Assembly: GCA_017461605.1 (NCBI GenBank) | Contig: JAFTXN010000005.1 | Span: forward strand, 1 to 64,000 | Length of the DNA stretch: 64,000 bases | Reading direction: 5' to 3' | Source: Bacteroidaceae bacterium | Lineage (GTDB): Bacteria; Bacteroidota; Bacteroidia; Bacteroidales; Bacteroidaceae | Program-made: the position numbers and the translations under genes | In this document: positions 37,109 through 47,381 of the stretch, in pieces | Layout: every line of letters starts with the position of its first letter | How positions within the stretch are numbered: the first letter of the stretch is position 1 | Notes under the pieces: model-generated | What the model saw: only the letters and a program-made list of their open reading frames with translations | Database searches by the model: none | What the model was told of the DNA's origin: nothing

Positions 37109-37756
37109 ATGAAGAAAATTCTGACAATCATGGCCGTGGTCCTGGCTGCTGCTTGGGCTGCTCCGGCTGCCGCACAAGGCTTCTCGTGGGGCGTTGTGGG
37201 AGGTATGAACCTCTCGAAAGTGAGTTTCAAAGGCGAATGGGCCGACAACCTCAGCAGCGACAATCGCGCCGGTTGGTACATCGGTCCTAAGGTGGCCTTC
37301 TCGCTGCCGCTCGGTTTGGCTTTCGACGGTTCGGTGCAGTATTCGCAGCGCAAACTGAGTGCTGATGCACAACAGCTTGAAGGAAACTCAAAAACCTTCC
37401 GCAGCATCGAAATTCCCATCAACGTGCGCTACAACATCGGCCTCGGAAAGGTGGCTTCGGTCTATGTAGCCACAGGTCCGCAGTTCGGATTTAACATCGG
37501 CGACCGCGAGTGGAACATTTTCTCCACCAACTATAACAACGGCAACGGCATGTTCAAGAGCAACAACATGGTGACCACATGGAACGTGGGTGCCGGTGTG
37601 AAAGTGTTGGGACACCTCGAGGTGGGCGTAGGCTACAACTTCGGATTGGGAAAGATGGGTGAAACCGTTCTTTCAAACGTGGCAGGCGGCCTTGTGGGCA
37701 AAGGCGACGACTACAAGACCAATACCTTCCAGGTGCAGGTGGCTTACATGTTCTGA
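37109..37756 (+). CDS. Outer-membrane beta-barrel protein (PorT-like family)
   Basis: 215 residues. A signal peptide (MKKILTIMAVVLAAAWAAPAAA) is followed by alternating amphipathic strands (WGVVGGMNLSKVSF, GWYIGPKVAFSLPLGLAFDGSVQYSQ, EVGVGYNFGLGKMG) and a C-terminal aromatic strand ending VQVAYMF. This is the usual small 8-10 strand barrel of Bacteroidetes. Exact function is unknown. It lies between two strong terminators, so it is probably a single-gene unit. Confidence 0.88.
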   Translation: MKKILTIMAVVLAAAWAAPAAAQGFSWGVVGGMNLSKVSFKGEWADNLSSDNRAGWYIGPKVAFSLPLGLAFDGSVQYSQRKLSADAQQLEGNSKTFRSIEIPINVRYNIGLGKVASVYVATGPQFGFNIGDREWNIFSTNYNNGNGMFKSNNMVTTWNVGAGVKVLGHLEVGVGYNFGLGKMGETVLSNVAGGLVGKGDDYKTNTFQVQVAYMF

Positions 37757-37780
37757 TGCAAGCCCCTGAGGCAACTCCAC

Positions 37781-37821
37781 AAGGCTCGGAAGCTCTCCAA
37801 GACGGCTTTCGGGCCTTTTTT
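37781..37821 (+). terminator. Terminator of the barrel gene
   Basis: AAGGCTCGGAAGC (37781-37793) pairs with GCTTTCGGGCCTT (37805-37817) over 13 bp with two wobbles, ending in a T6 run. Confidence 0.8.
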
Positions 37822-37857
37822 ATATTCGTTGGGCAGTCATAGTCGTGGGCTTTTTCC

Positions 37858-37865
37858 TACCTTTG
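37858..37865 (+). promoter_or_regulatory. rpoN promoter -7 box
   Basis: TACCTTTG 22 bp before the rpoN ATG; the nearest -33 candidate (GTTG, about 37828) is 25 bp away. Confidence 0.45.
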
Positions 37866-37887
37866 CATTGTAAAAAGAAAATTCTGC

Positions 37888-39369
37888 ATGGCGCAACGAC
37901 TCGAACAAACGCAATCTCAAACGCAGCAACAGCAACTTTCGCCTTTGCAACTGGCACTCTCCAAACTCTTGGAACTGCCCGTGGCCGATCTTGCCGTGCG
38001 GGTGCAAAACGAGATGATGGACAACGCTGCGCTCGAAGAGGCCGGCGGTGATGCCGACGACTATGCCGAAACCTCCGACCCTGCCGACGAAGCTGTGGGA
38101 TACGACACCGATGCGCCCGAAGCCGAGGCCGGAAGTCTGGATGACGCGCTGGGCGATTATCGTTCGGAAGACGAAATTCCCTCCTACCTTCAGGAGCGTG
38201 CCGATGCCAATCGTGAATATCGCGAAGTGCCGCAAGCCGAGACAGCCTCCTTTTACGACAATCTGCAACGCCAGATAGCCGAAAACGACTTGACTGAGCA
38301 CGAAAGCCGAGTGCTGGAATATCTCATCGGCTCGCTCGACGCCGATGGTCTGCTCCGCACGCCGCTGCTCACCATTGAGGACGAGCTGGCCATCTATCAC
38401 AATGTGGAGACGTCGCAAGACGAGTTGGAGCATCTGCTCTCCGTGTTGCAAACCTTTGAGCCGCGTGGCATCGGTGCCCGCACCCTGCAGGAGTGTCTGC
38501 GCTTGCAGCTCACCGACCCGGAGCGGCACTTTGCGCATCGTGCGCAAGCACTCGATGTGGTGGATAGATGCTTCGACGACTTCATGCACAAGCGGTGGAA
38601 TAATATCATGTCGCGCCTGGGAGTGACGGAGCATGAGTTTGAAGAAATACGGCGTGAGTTGACACACCTCAATCCGCAACCCGGCAGTGCCCTCTCCGAG
38701 AGTGCATCGATGGGAGCGCCGACCATCATCCCCGACTTCTATGTCAGCGTGAGCAGCGACGGGGTGCCAAGCATCAGCCTCAATCGTGGCGAAGTGCCCG
38801 AGCTTCGCGTGAGTCGCGCCTTCCGTGATACGGTGACCGCCTATGCCGGCAGCAGTGCGTCCCTCAGTCGGGAGCAGCGCGATGCCTACACCTACGCTCG
38901 TCGCAAGGTAGAGGCAGCCGTCACCTTCATAGACAGCCTTCGCCGCAGGCAGCAGACGTTGTTGGCCGTCATGAGGGCCATCGTCGAACTGCAACGTCCG
39001 TTTTTCGACGAGGACGACGAGACCCGCCTTCGCCCCATGACGCTGAAGGACGTGGCTTCGCGCATCGGCGTGGACATCTCCACCGTTTCGCGCGTTACGG
39101 GCAGCAAATACGTACAAACCGATTATGGCGTTTATCCGCTGAAGTTCTTTTTCTCCACACAGTTTGTAACCGATTCGGGCGACGAACTCTCGGCGCGCCG
39201 CGTCAAGGCTGCATTGCGCGAACTGCTGGAGAAGGAGGACCGGAAAGCACCGCTGGCCGATCAGGTGTTGGCCGAACGGCTCAAGGAAGCCGGTTTCCCC
39301 GTGGCGCGACGCACTGTGGCGAAATATCGCGAGCAGATGGGATTTCCGCCGGCGCGACTGCGCAGATAG
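37888..39369 (+). CDS. rpoN: RNA polymerase sigma-54 factor
   Basis: 493 residues. The N-terminal activator-responsive region I is Gln/Leu-rich (QTQSQTQQQQLSPLQLALSKLLELP). An acidic spacer (about 45-100) and the core-binding region follow. The helix-turn-helix MTLKDVASRIGVDISTVSRVTGSKYVQT comes before the RpoN box ARRTVAKYREQMGFPPARLRR at the C-terminus. It directs transcription from -24/-12 promoters with enhancer-binding activators. The RpoN box varies slightly after YRE. Confidence 0.97.
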   Translation: MAQRLEQTQSQTQQQQLSPLQLALSKLLELPVADLAVRVQNEMMDNAALEEAGGDADDYAETSDPADEAVGYDTDAPEAEAGSLDDALGDYRSEDEIPSYLQERADANREYREVPQAETASFYDNLQRQIAENDLTEHESRVLEYLIGSLDADGLLRTPLLTIEDELAIYHNVETSQDELEHLLSVLQTFEPRGIGARTLQECLRLQLTDPERHFAHRAQALDVVDRCFDDFMHKRWNNIMSRLGVTEHEFEEIRRELTHLNPQPGSALSESASMGAPTIIPDFYVSVSSDGVPSISLNRGEVPELRVSRAFRDTVTAYAGSSASLSREQRDAYTYARRKVEAAVTFIDSLRRRQQTLLAVMRAIVELQRPFFDEDDETRLRPMTLKDVASRIGVDISTVSRVTGSKYVQTDYGVYPLKFFFSTQFVTDSGDELSARRVKAALRELLEKEDRKAPLADQVLAERLKEAGFPVARRTVAKYREQMGFPPARLRR

Positions 39370-39387
39370 CAGCAGCTTCATAGAAAA

Positions 39388-39450
39388 CTGGCAAGGCCTG
39401 CCAAAAAACCGGCAAGCACTGCCAAAAAAGTGGCAAGCCGTTCCACTTTT
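39388..39450. repeat. 63-bp triple-unit repeat, copy I (variant)
   Basis: Three exact 21-bp units (39388, 39409, 39430), each beginning with (C/G)(T/C)GGCAAG; the first two end in TGCCAAAAAA. The first holds TGGCAAGGCCTGCCA. The format matches the other copies but CTGGC...GCC replaces CTGCA...GCAG. It lies 18 bp after the rpoN stop. Confidence 0.7.
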
Positions 39451-39498
39451 GCAGTAAGCCCTTTCAAAATAGACGAAAGCACACACAAATAATTTCAG

Positions 39499-40116
39499 AT
39501 GAACCACCGATTTCTCATCTTGGCCGCACAGGCCGTATCGTTGCTGTTCTCACCGTTCTACTTGCCGGTGGTGGCTTTCATTTTGCTCTTGGTGTTCAGC
39601 TACCTGCACTTGCTACCATTGTCCTACAAGGTGCTGTTGCTGGCCATTGTCTATACCTTCACCGTGCTGCTGCCACGGCTTTCCATCTATGTTTATCGAA
39701 AGGTAAACAAGCTGACAAGCCGCCAATTGGGGCATCGTCAGAATCGCTACGTCCCCTATCTGATTTCCATCCTCTCGTACGCATCTCTGCTCTATGTGAT
39801 GCGGCGCATACACATGCCTCATTTTACGCTCGGCATCATTGTCGCGGCTCTGGCCATACAGGTGGTGTGTGCCTTGATCAACCTCCGCAAGAAGGTAAGC
39901 GCACACTCGGCGGCTGCCGGCGGCGTGGTCGGTGCACTGATGGGCTTCTCCATCATTTTTGTCTTCAATCCCATGTGGGCGCTGTGCTCGGCTGTTTTGC
40001 TGACCGGCGCAGTGGCTTCGGCCCGCCTCATCCTGCGACAACACACATTGGGCGAAGTGGGGCTGGGTGTGCTTGTGGGAGTGCTCTGCGGCTTTCTGAG
40101 TGTGCTGTGTGTGTGA
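39499..40116 (+). CDS. PAP2-like integral membrane protein
   Basis: 205 residues, five to six membrane helices. SAHSAAAGGVVGAL resembles PAP2 motif 2, and ASARLILRQHTLGEVGLG resembles motif 3 (R....H..G). The usual catalytic SGH is SAH here, and the first motif is not clear, so lipid phosphatase activity is uncertain. Purine gene purE follows 50 bp later; no functional link is evident. Confidence 0.65.
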   Translation: MNHRFLILAAQAVSLLFSPFYLPVVAFILLLVFSYLHLLPLSYKVLLLAIVYTFTVLLPRLSIYVYRKVNKLTSRQLGHRQNRYVPYLISILSYASLLYVMRRIHMPHFTLGIIVAALAIQVVCALINLRKKVSAHSAAAGGVVGALMGFSIIFVFNPMWALCSAVLLTGAVASARLILRQHTLGEVGLGVLVGVLCGFLSVLCV

Positions 40117-40166
40117 GGGGAAAATTGAGGACTTGAACAAGAAAAACAAACCTAAAGACATAAATC

Positions 40167-40676
40167 ATGCAAACACCTATCGTAAGTATCATCATGGGAA
40201 GCACGAGCGATTTGCCCGTGATGGAAAAAGCTGCCAAGTTTCTCGACGAAATGGAGATTCCCTTTGAGATGAATGCCCTCTCGGCGCATCGCACACCGGC
40301 CGAGGTGGAGCAGTTTGCCCGTACGGCCCAGGAGCGCGGTCTGCGCGTCATCATTGCCGGTGCCGGCATGGCTGCGGCACTGCCCGGCGTGATTGCCGCT
40401 TGCACCACGGTGCCCGTCATCGGCGTGCCCATCAAGGGAATGCTCGACGGCCTCGATGCTCTGCTTTCCATCGTCCAGATGCCTCCCGGCATACCGGTGG
40501 CAACCGTCGGTGTCAATGGCGCAATGAACGCCGCCATATTGGCAGCGCAGATGCTGGCACTCTCCGATGAGGCATTGGCCGATCGTCTGGCTGCCCATAA
40601 GGAGGGATTGAAGCAGAAAATAGTGAAGGCAAACGAAGACTTGGCGACCGTTTCTTACAAATACAAGACCAACTAA
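40167..40676 (+). CDS. purE: N5-carboxyaminoimidazole ribonucleotide mutase
   Basis: 169 residues, typical class I PurE. It converts N5-CAIR to CAIR in purine synthesis. Signatures: IMGSTSDLPVMEKA, ALSAHRTPAEVEQF (catalytic His), IAGAGMAAALPGVIAACTTVPVIGVP and LLSIVQMPPGIPVATVGV. Followed after 53 bp by ispG and probably co-transcribed. Confidence 0.96.
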   Translation: MQTPIVSIIMGSTSDLPVMEKAAKFLDEMEIPFEMNALSAHRTPAEVEQFARTAQERGLRVIIAGAGMAAALPGVIAACTTVPVIGVPIKGMLDGLDALLSIVQMPPGIPVATVGVNGAMNAAILAAQMLALSDEALADRLAAHKEGLKQKIVKANEDLATVSYKYKTN

Positions 40677-40729
40677 GAGAGCGGCACGGCCGACTCTGTG
40701 ATAACATCCCGAAAACTCACAAAAGCTAT

Positions 40730-42595
<1,866 letters not shown>

Positions 42596-42682
42596 GCGCT
42601 CCCCTCTCCCATTCTTTCGCCGCCCTTTCGGAGTCGAAAGTCGGGCGAGTGAGGATTTTATCTTTTGTTGACAAAACATTTG

Positions 42683-42724
42683 AACCGTTCAAACGGGTTT
42701 TTACTTCCCGTTTGGACGGTTTTG
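42683..42724 (+). terminator. ispG terminator
   Basis: AACCGTTCAAACGGG (42683-42697) pairs with CCCGTTTGGACGGTT (42707-42721) over 15 bp with one wobble, then TTTG. Confidence 0.75.
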
Positions 42725-42758
42725 CATACATCATGTGTGCGAATTGTAGCATTTTCCG

Positions 42759-42766
42759 TAATTTTG
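42759..42766 (+). promoter_or_regulatory. Probable promoter box of the CoA-transferase gene
   Basis: TAATTTTG 27 bp before the chosen ATG; TGTG about 20 bp upstream is a poor -33 match. Confidence 0.4.
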
Positions 42767-42792
42767 CGTCGATTTTGCAAAATTCCGAACGC

Positions 42793-44307
42793 ATGACATT
42801 ATCCTATATAAGCGCGGCCGAAGCTGCCGCAATGGTCAACCATGGTGATGTGTTGGGTGTGGGCGGTTTCGGACCTGCCGGTTCGCCCAAGTGCATCACT
42901 CCCGAGATTGCACGCCGTGCCCGCAGCGAGCACGAGGCGGGTCGCCCGTTTCGTGTCGACGTGATCACGGGAGCGAGCATCGGGGCCAGTTGCGACGGCG
43001 AGCTGGCTGCAGCCGACGCCATCGACCGCCGACTTCCGTTCACCGTGAATGCGGAAATCCGAAAGGCTTTCAACGATGGCCGCGTGCGGTATAGCGACCT
43101 CAACCTGTCGGACAACGCTACCTTTCTGCGGCAGGGCATCACCGGGCCTCCCACGTGGGGCATCGTGGAAGCCTGCCACATCGAATTGGTAGCCGGCAAG
43201 GTGCGCATCTATCCCACTGCCGGCATCGGCATCGCACCCACCATCTGTCGACTGGCAGAGCGCGGCATCTTCATCGAACTCAACGAGTGGCACTCTACCA
43301 ACCTCATCGGTCTGCACGACATCTACGAAATCGAAAACCCCTGGAGTCGCACCACGATAGGCATCACGCATCCGCTGAAGCGCATCGGGCAGCCTTACAT
43401 CGAGGTGGAAGCCAAGCGCGTGTTGGGAGTGGTGCGTTGCAATCTGCCCGACGAGAGCCGCTCAATGACTCCCGGCACTCCCATCACCGATGCTATCGGT
43501 CGCAACATGGCCGACTTCCTGGTCGACAACATGAACCGTGGTTTCATCGGTCGCGACCGCCTCATCCTGCAGAGCGGGGTGGGAAGTGGCGCCAACGCTG
43601 TGCTGGGTGCGCTGGGCGAGTGCGAAGATGTGCCGTGCTTCAGCATTTACACGGAAGTGTTGCAGGAAGAGCCGCTGCGTCTCATCAAGAACGGCCGTGT
43701 GAAGGCGGCCAGCACGGGAGCACTGACCATCGGTCCGGAACCGCTGCGCGAATTGTGCAACGACATCGAGCACTATAGCGACTGCCTGTTGGTGCGTCCC
43801 TCCGAGCTCTCCAACTGTCCCGAAATCATCGCGCGGCTGGGCATCTGCTCTATGAACACAGCCATCGAGGTGGATGTGTATGGCCATGTCAATAGTACGA
43901 AAATCGGCGGCACTCGAATGATGAACGGGGTGGGAGGTTCGGCCGACTTCACTTGCAACGCGATGCTTGCCACCTTTACCTGCAGTTCGACCACCAAGGA
44001 TGGAAAAATCAGCTCCATAGTGCCGTTTTGCTCGCACGTGGACCACACGGAGCACTATGTGGACGCCGTGATTACGGAGTATGGTGTGGCAGACCTGCGT
44101 GGTAAGTGCTCGATGGAGAAGGCAGCAGCGCTTGTTGAGATAGCGCACCCCGATTATCGCCCCTTGTTGCGCGACTATCTGCGTCTGGCCGAGCGTTACG
44201 GAGGTCATACGCACCACGTTCTGCCGGCTGCTTTTGCCATGCACGACACCTATCGTCGCAAGGGCGACATGCGTCTTACCGATTGGAGTGAGTATATTCG
44301 AGAATAG
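42793..44307 (+). CDS. Acetyl-CoA hydrolase/succinyl-CoA:acetate CoA-transferase family
   Basis: 504 residues from ATG 42793; the in-frame ATG at 42649 lies before the ispG terminator hairpin and the promoter. The class I CoA-transferase fold is duplicated. Conserved features include VGGFGPAGSPKCI, the oxyanion-loop-like GVGSGANAVLGAL, YTEVLQEEPLRLI (probably holding the catalytic Glu) and IGGTRMMNGVGGSADF. Relatives make acetate from acetyl-CoA while forming succinyl-CoA, a fermentation step in Bacteroidales. Hydrolase versus transferase activity cannot be settled from sequence. Confidence 0.88.
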   Translation: MTLSYISAAEAAAMVNHGDVLGVGGFGPAGSPKCITPEIARRARSEHEAGRPFRVDVITGASIGASCDGELAAADAIDRRLPFTVNAEIRKAFNDGRVRYSDLNLSDNATFLRQGITGPPTWGIVEACHIELVAGKVRIYPTAGIGIAPTICRLAERGIFIELNEWHSTNLIGLHDIYEIENPWSRTTIGITHPLKRIGQPYIEVEAKRVLGVVRCNLPDESRSMTPGTPITDAIGRNMADFLVDNMNRGFIGRDRLILQSGVGSGANAVLGALGECEDVPCFSIYTEVLQEEPLRLIKNGRVKAASTGALTIGPEPLRELCNDIEHYSDCLLVRPSELSNCPEIIARLGICSMNTAIEVDVYGHVNSTKIGGTRMMNGVGGSADFTCNAMLATFTCSSTTKDGKISSIVPFCSHVDHTEHYVDAVITEYGVADLRGKCSMEKAAALVEIAHPDYRPLLRDYLRLAERYGGHTHHVLPAAFAMHDTYRRKGDMRLTDWSEYIRE

Positions 44308-44346
44308 GCGAGGGGAGGGTGTTTTCGCCCACGCCTTGCGCTGAAT

Positions 44347-44409
44347 TCTACACGGCGTTTAGAAAAATCTGCAAGCACTGCAGAAAATTCTAAACGCCGT
44401 GTAAATTTT
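44347..44409. repeat. 63-bp triple-unit repeat, copy E
   Basis: Units at 44347, 44368 and 44389. ACACGGCGTTTAGAA (44350-44364) pairs perfectly with TTCTAAACGCCGTGT (44388-44402). It sits 40 bp after the CoA-transferase stop and is followed by a T-run. Confidence 0.88.
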
Positions 44410-44596
44410 TGTCCGTCCGGAGGGGAAATTTTTGGCAAAGTGTCAGAGGAAAACGGTGTGCCTCTTCATCTTTTTGCTCGCCTTTCACAATCTTTGGATA
44501 AGATAGGACGCGGCTCGGGCAAGCCTTTGCAAATTCACTACGTGATTTGCAGGCATTCCGCTCGCCTTTCACTATCTTTGGCTTTGCCCAAGAATA

Positions 44597-44666
44597 GGCT
44601 TCGGCTCGGGATAAAAAGCAGAAACAAAGTTTCGCTTTGTTCTCCGCTCGCCTTTCACTATCTTTG
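44597..44666 (+). promoter_or_regulatory. Hairpin-plus-promoter cassette before the glycosyltransferase gene
   Basis: GGCTTCGGCTCGG, a GAAAC/GTTTC hairpin, then TTTG (44636-44639), a 19-bp spacer and TATCTTTG (44659-44666), 18 bp before the ATG. The order and sequence match the 85-bp units at 25641-25810, but the hairpin arms differ in a paired way. Degenerate copies of the CTCGCCTTTCAC(T/A)ATCTTTG end also occur at 44478-44495 and 44561-44580. Confidence 0.75.
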
Positions 44667-44684
44667 CACCAATAAGGAACAAAT

Positions 44685-45947
44685 ATGCGTGTACTACTCG
44701 TAAATACATCCGAGCACACCGGTGGAGCTGCCATCGCGGCGCACCGGCTCATGGAAGCCCTGAACAACAATGGGCAGCAGGCGGAGATGCTCGTGCGCGA
44801 CAAGCTCACCGACAATCCTCGCGTGCACGCCTTGCCTCCGTCGCCGTTGAACAAACTCAGATTTGTGGCCGAAAGAGCTGAAATCTTTGCCGCCAATCGT
44901 TTCCATCGACACCGGCTTTTCGAAGTGGACCATGCGCATTTCGGCACGGACATCACGAAGTTCCAGGTGTTTCGCGAAGCCGACGTGGTGCACCTCCATT
45001 GGATCAACCAGGGGATGCTGTCGCTTACGGATATAGCACGCATTCTTCGCTCCGGCAAGCGCGTGGTTTGGACCCTGCACGACATGTGGCCCTGCACTGG
45101 CATCTGTCATCAGGCAGCCGCTTGCGAGCGTTGGCTCACGGGTTGCGGCGAGTGCCCCATGCTTTATGGCGGTGGCAGTCCCAACGACCTGTCGGCGCGC
45201 ACCTATCGACGCAAGCAGGAAGTGTTCTCCATGGGCAACATCAGCTTTGTGGCATGCAGCGACTGGCTGGCAGACATTGCCCGACGCGCTCCGCTCTTGC
45301 AGGGACACACCGTGGAGAGCATCACCAACCCCATCGACACTTCCTTCTACACCCCCGGAGATAAGCGGGCCGCACGCCGCGAATTGGGATTACCGGAGGA
45401 CCGTCGATTGCTGCTGTTTGTGGCTTACAAGGCGACCGACCGAAACAAGGGCATCCACTTCCTGCGCGACGCCGTGCAGTCGGTGTGCCGGCATCACTCC
45501 TCCATGCGTGGACAGCTGGGAGTGGTGCCTGTGGGGCGCGAGGCCGAGTTGTTGGCCGATGCATTTGCCTGTCCGGCCTACCCGCAGACGTATGTCTCCG
45601 ACGAGGCGCGGATGCGCTTGCTCTATCGTGCGGCCGATGTGCTGGTGATGCCGACTTTGGCCGACAACCTGCCCAACACCGTGGCCGAGGCCATGGCTTG
45701 CGGTGTGCCTTGCGTGGCTTTCCGCGTGGGAGGTCTGCCGCAGATGATCGACCACGAAAAAAACGGCTACCTGGTGCGATACAAGGACGTGGCAGACCTG
45801 GAAGAGGGCATCCTGTCCACACTCTTTGCAGACCATTATGACGAACTCTCCGAAGCTGCCCGACAGAAGGCCGAGCATGCCTATTCGGAGCGCGTCGTGG
45901 CCGAGCGTTTCCTCAAGCTCTACGAGCGATTGGATGGTGCGGAATGA
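44685..45947 (+). CDS. Glycosyltransferase family 4
   Basis: 420 residues, GT-B fold. The N-terminal acceptor domain starts MRVLLVNTSEHTGGAAIAAHRL. The C-terminal nucleotide-sugar domain holds VMPTLADNLPNTVAEAMACGVPCVAFRVGGLPQMI, the family 4 E-x7-E signature. Likely adds a sugar in capsule, LPS or exopolysaccharide synthesis. The following gene is a family 2 glycosyltransferase, supporting a shared glycan role. Donor and acceptor unknown. Confidence 0.9.
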   Translation: MRVLLVNTSEHTGGAAIAAHRLMEALNNNGQQAEMLVRDKLTDNPRVHALPPSPLNKLRFVAERAEIFAANRFHRHRLFEVDHAHFGTDITKFQVFREADVVHLHWINQGMLSLTDIARILRSGKRVVWTLHDMWPCTGICHQAAACERWLTGCGECPMLYGGGSPNDLSARTYRRKQEVFSMGNISFVACSDWLADIARRAPLLQGHTVESITNPIDTSFYTPGDKRAARRELGLPEDRRLLLFVAYKATDRNKGIHFLRDAVQSVCRHHSSMRGQLGVVPVGREAELLADAFACPAYPQTYVSDEARMRLLYRAADVLVMPTLADNLPNTVAEAMACGVPCVAFRVGGLPQMIDHEKNGYLVRYKDVADLEEGILSTLFADHYDELSEAARQKAEHAYSERVVAERFLKLYERLDGAE

Positions 45948-46031
45948 GGAAAGATTTTCCCCTTCGCAAACTCTCTGAAAGCACTTCAAGAAAATCTATC
46001 AACCACATACAACAACCAACGACCCAACAAC

Positions 46032-46823
46032 ATGTCAGAACCTCCGTTAAAAATCACCGTGGCTACTGTTACCTATAATGCAGGAGCACTGGTGGAGCGC
46101 ACCATACGCAGTGTGGAAGCGCAGGATTACCCTTACGTGGAACACGTCATCGTTGACGGAAATTCGCGCGACAATACGCTCGAACACGTGCACCATTATC
46201 AAGAACGTAACAGCATAGCTACGGTGCGGCACGAGATTGCCTGTATCTCCGAACCCGACGAAGGACTTTATGATGCCATGAACAAAGCCCTCGACATGGC
46301 TACCGGAGATTACATCGTGTTTCTCAATGCCGGCGACACCTTTCACCAAAATTCCACACTCACAGCTGTAGCGCAGGCTGCGCTGGCCGAAAAGGGGGGA
46401 CGCCCTGCCGTGATTTACGGAGACACGCACCTGGTGGACGATGAGGGGGCTTTCATTCGCCGCCGCCGACTCACGCCGCCGCGCAAGCTTACTTGGCGAT
46501 CGTTCAAGGCGGGTATGTTGGTCTGCCACCAAGCCTTTTTTGCCCGCACCGACTTGGCAAAAACGAATCCCTATGACCGGAATTTCCGCTTCTCGGCCGA
46601 TTTCGACTGGTGCATACGCATCATGAAGGCGGCCCGCAAGCAGAAACTTCCGCTCACCAATGCAGAAATCGTGGTGGCCAATTATCTGAGTGAGGGACTG
46701 ACTACGCAAAATCACAAAGCCTCGCTGAAAGAACGCTTCCGCATCATGGTGCGTCACTACGGGCTGTTGCTGACGCTGTGGCAGCACGGGTGGTTTGTGC
46801 TGCGCAGTGTGTTGAAAAAATAG
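46032..46823 (+). CDS. Glycosyltransferase family 2
   Basis: 263 residues, GT-A fold. Motifs: ITVATVTYNAGALVERTIRSV at the start, EHVIVDGNSRDNT, CISEPDEGLYDAMNKALDMA and the FLNAGDTF region in place of a classic DxD; the acceptor-side SADFDWCIRI is also present. It resembles WcaE/Amy-type enzymes of polysaccharide loci. One short hydrophobic stretch near the C-terminus may touch the membrane. Co-directional with the family 4 gene (84 bp) and recX. Confidence 0.9.
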   Translation: MSEPPLKITVATVTYNAGALVERTIRSVEAQDYPYVEHVIVDGNSRDNTLEHVHHYQERNSIATVRHEIACISEPDEGLYDAMNKALDMATGDYIVFLNAGDTFHQNSTLTAVAQAALAEKGGRPAVIYGDTHLVDDEGAFIRRRRLTPPRKLTWRSFKAGMLVCHQAFFARTDLAKTNPYDRNFRFSADFDWCIRIMKAARKQKLPLTNAEIVVANYLSEGLTTQNHKASLKERFRIMVRHYGLLLTLWQHGWFVLRSVLKK

Positions 46824-46833
46824 AGTGGGGGAG

Positions 46834-47328
46834 ATGGTTGCAGAGAAGGCACGCCGCATCGTGGCGCTCACACCCGAAAAAGCCTATACGCAGGCCGCAA
46901 CACGCTGTGCACAGCGTGAGTATTGCCGGGCAGACTGGTCGCAAAAGTGGTTGCGGGCCGGACTCTCGGCCGAGGCGGTGGAGAAGGTGCTGATGCAGCT
47001 CGAGCGTGAGGGCTTCATAGATGAAAATCGCTACGCGCGGGCCTTTGTACACGATAAGTTCAACTACGATCATTGGGGGCGTATGAAGATGCGTGCAGCC
47101 TTGCAGCAGAAAGGCCTGTCGGCTTCCGACATTGCTGAGGCTCTGAGCACCATTGATGAGGATGCTTACCGAGAAATGCTGCAATCCGTGCTCACGGCCA
47201 AGGGTCGCACGCTGCAAGGTGTGGAGGGCTATGAGCGAAAGCAGAAATTGGCGCGCTTTGCTGCCGGTCGAGGCTTCGAAGCCTCGCTCGTCTTCCGTGC
47301 ACTCGACATGGCCGATGACGAATGCTGA
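46834..47328 (+). CDS. recX: Regulatory protein RecX
   Basis: 164 residues from ATG 46834, preceded by GGGGGAG, which may act as a ribosome site; a GTG at 46825 is the alternative. RecX proteins are helical and modulate RecA filaments. Typical segments: CAQREYCRADWSQKWLRAG, VLMQLEREGFIDENRYARAFVHDKF and the WGRMKMRAALQQKGLS repeat. Its distance from recA is unknown. It lies 10 bp after the glycosyltransferase gene. Confidence 0.9.
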   Translation: MVAEKARRIVALTPEKAYTQAATRCAQREYCRADWSQKWLRAGLSAEAVEKVLMQLEREGFIDENRYARAFVHDKFNYDHWGRMKMRAALQQKGLSASDIAEALSTIDEDAYREMLQSVLTAKGRTLQGVEGYERKQKLARFAAGRGFEASLVFRALDMADDEC

Positions 47329-47381
47329 CAACCAAGAGACAACCTTATAAACACAACCTAAAAAACACAAGAATAAGACTT

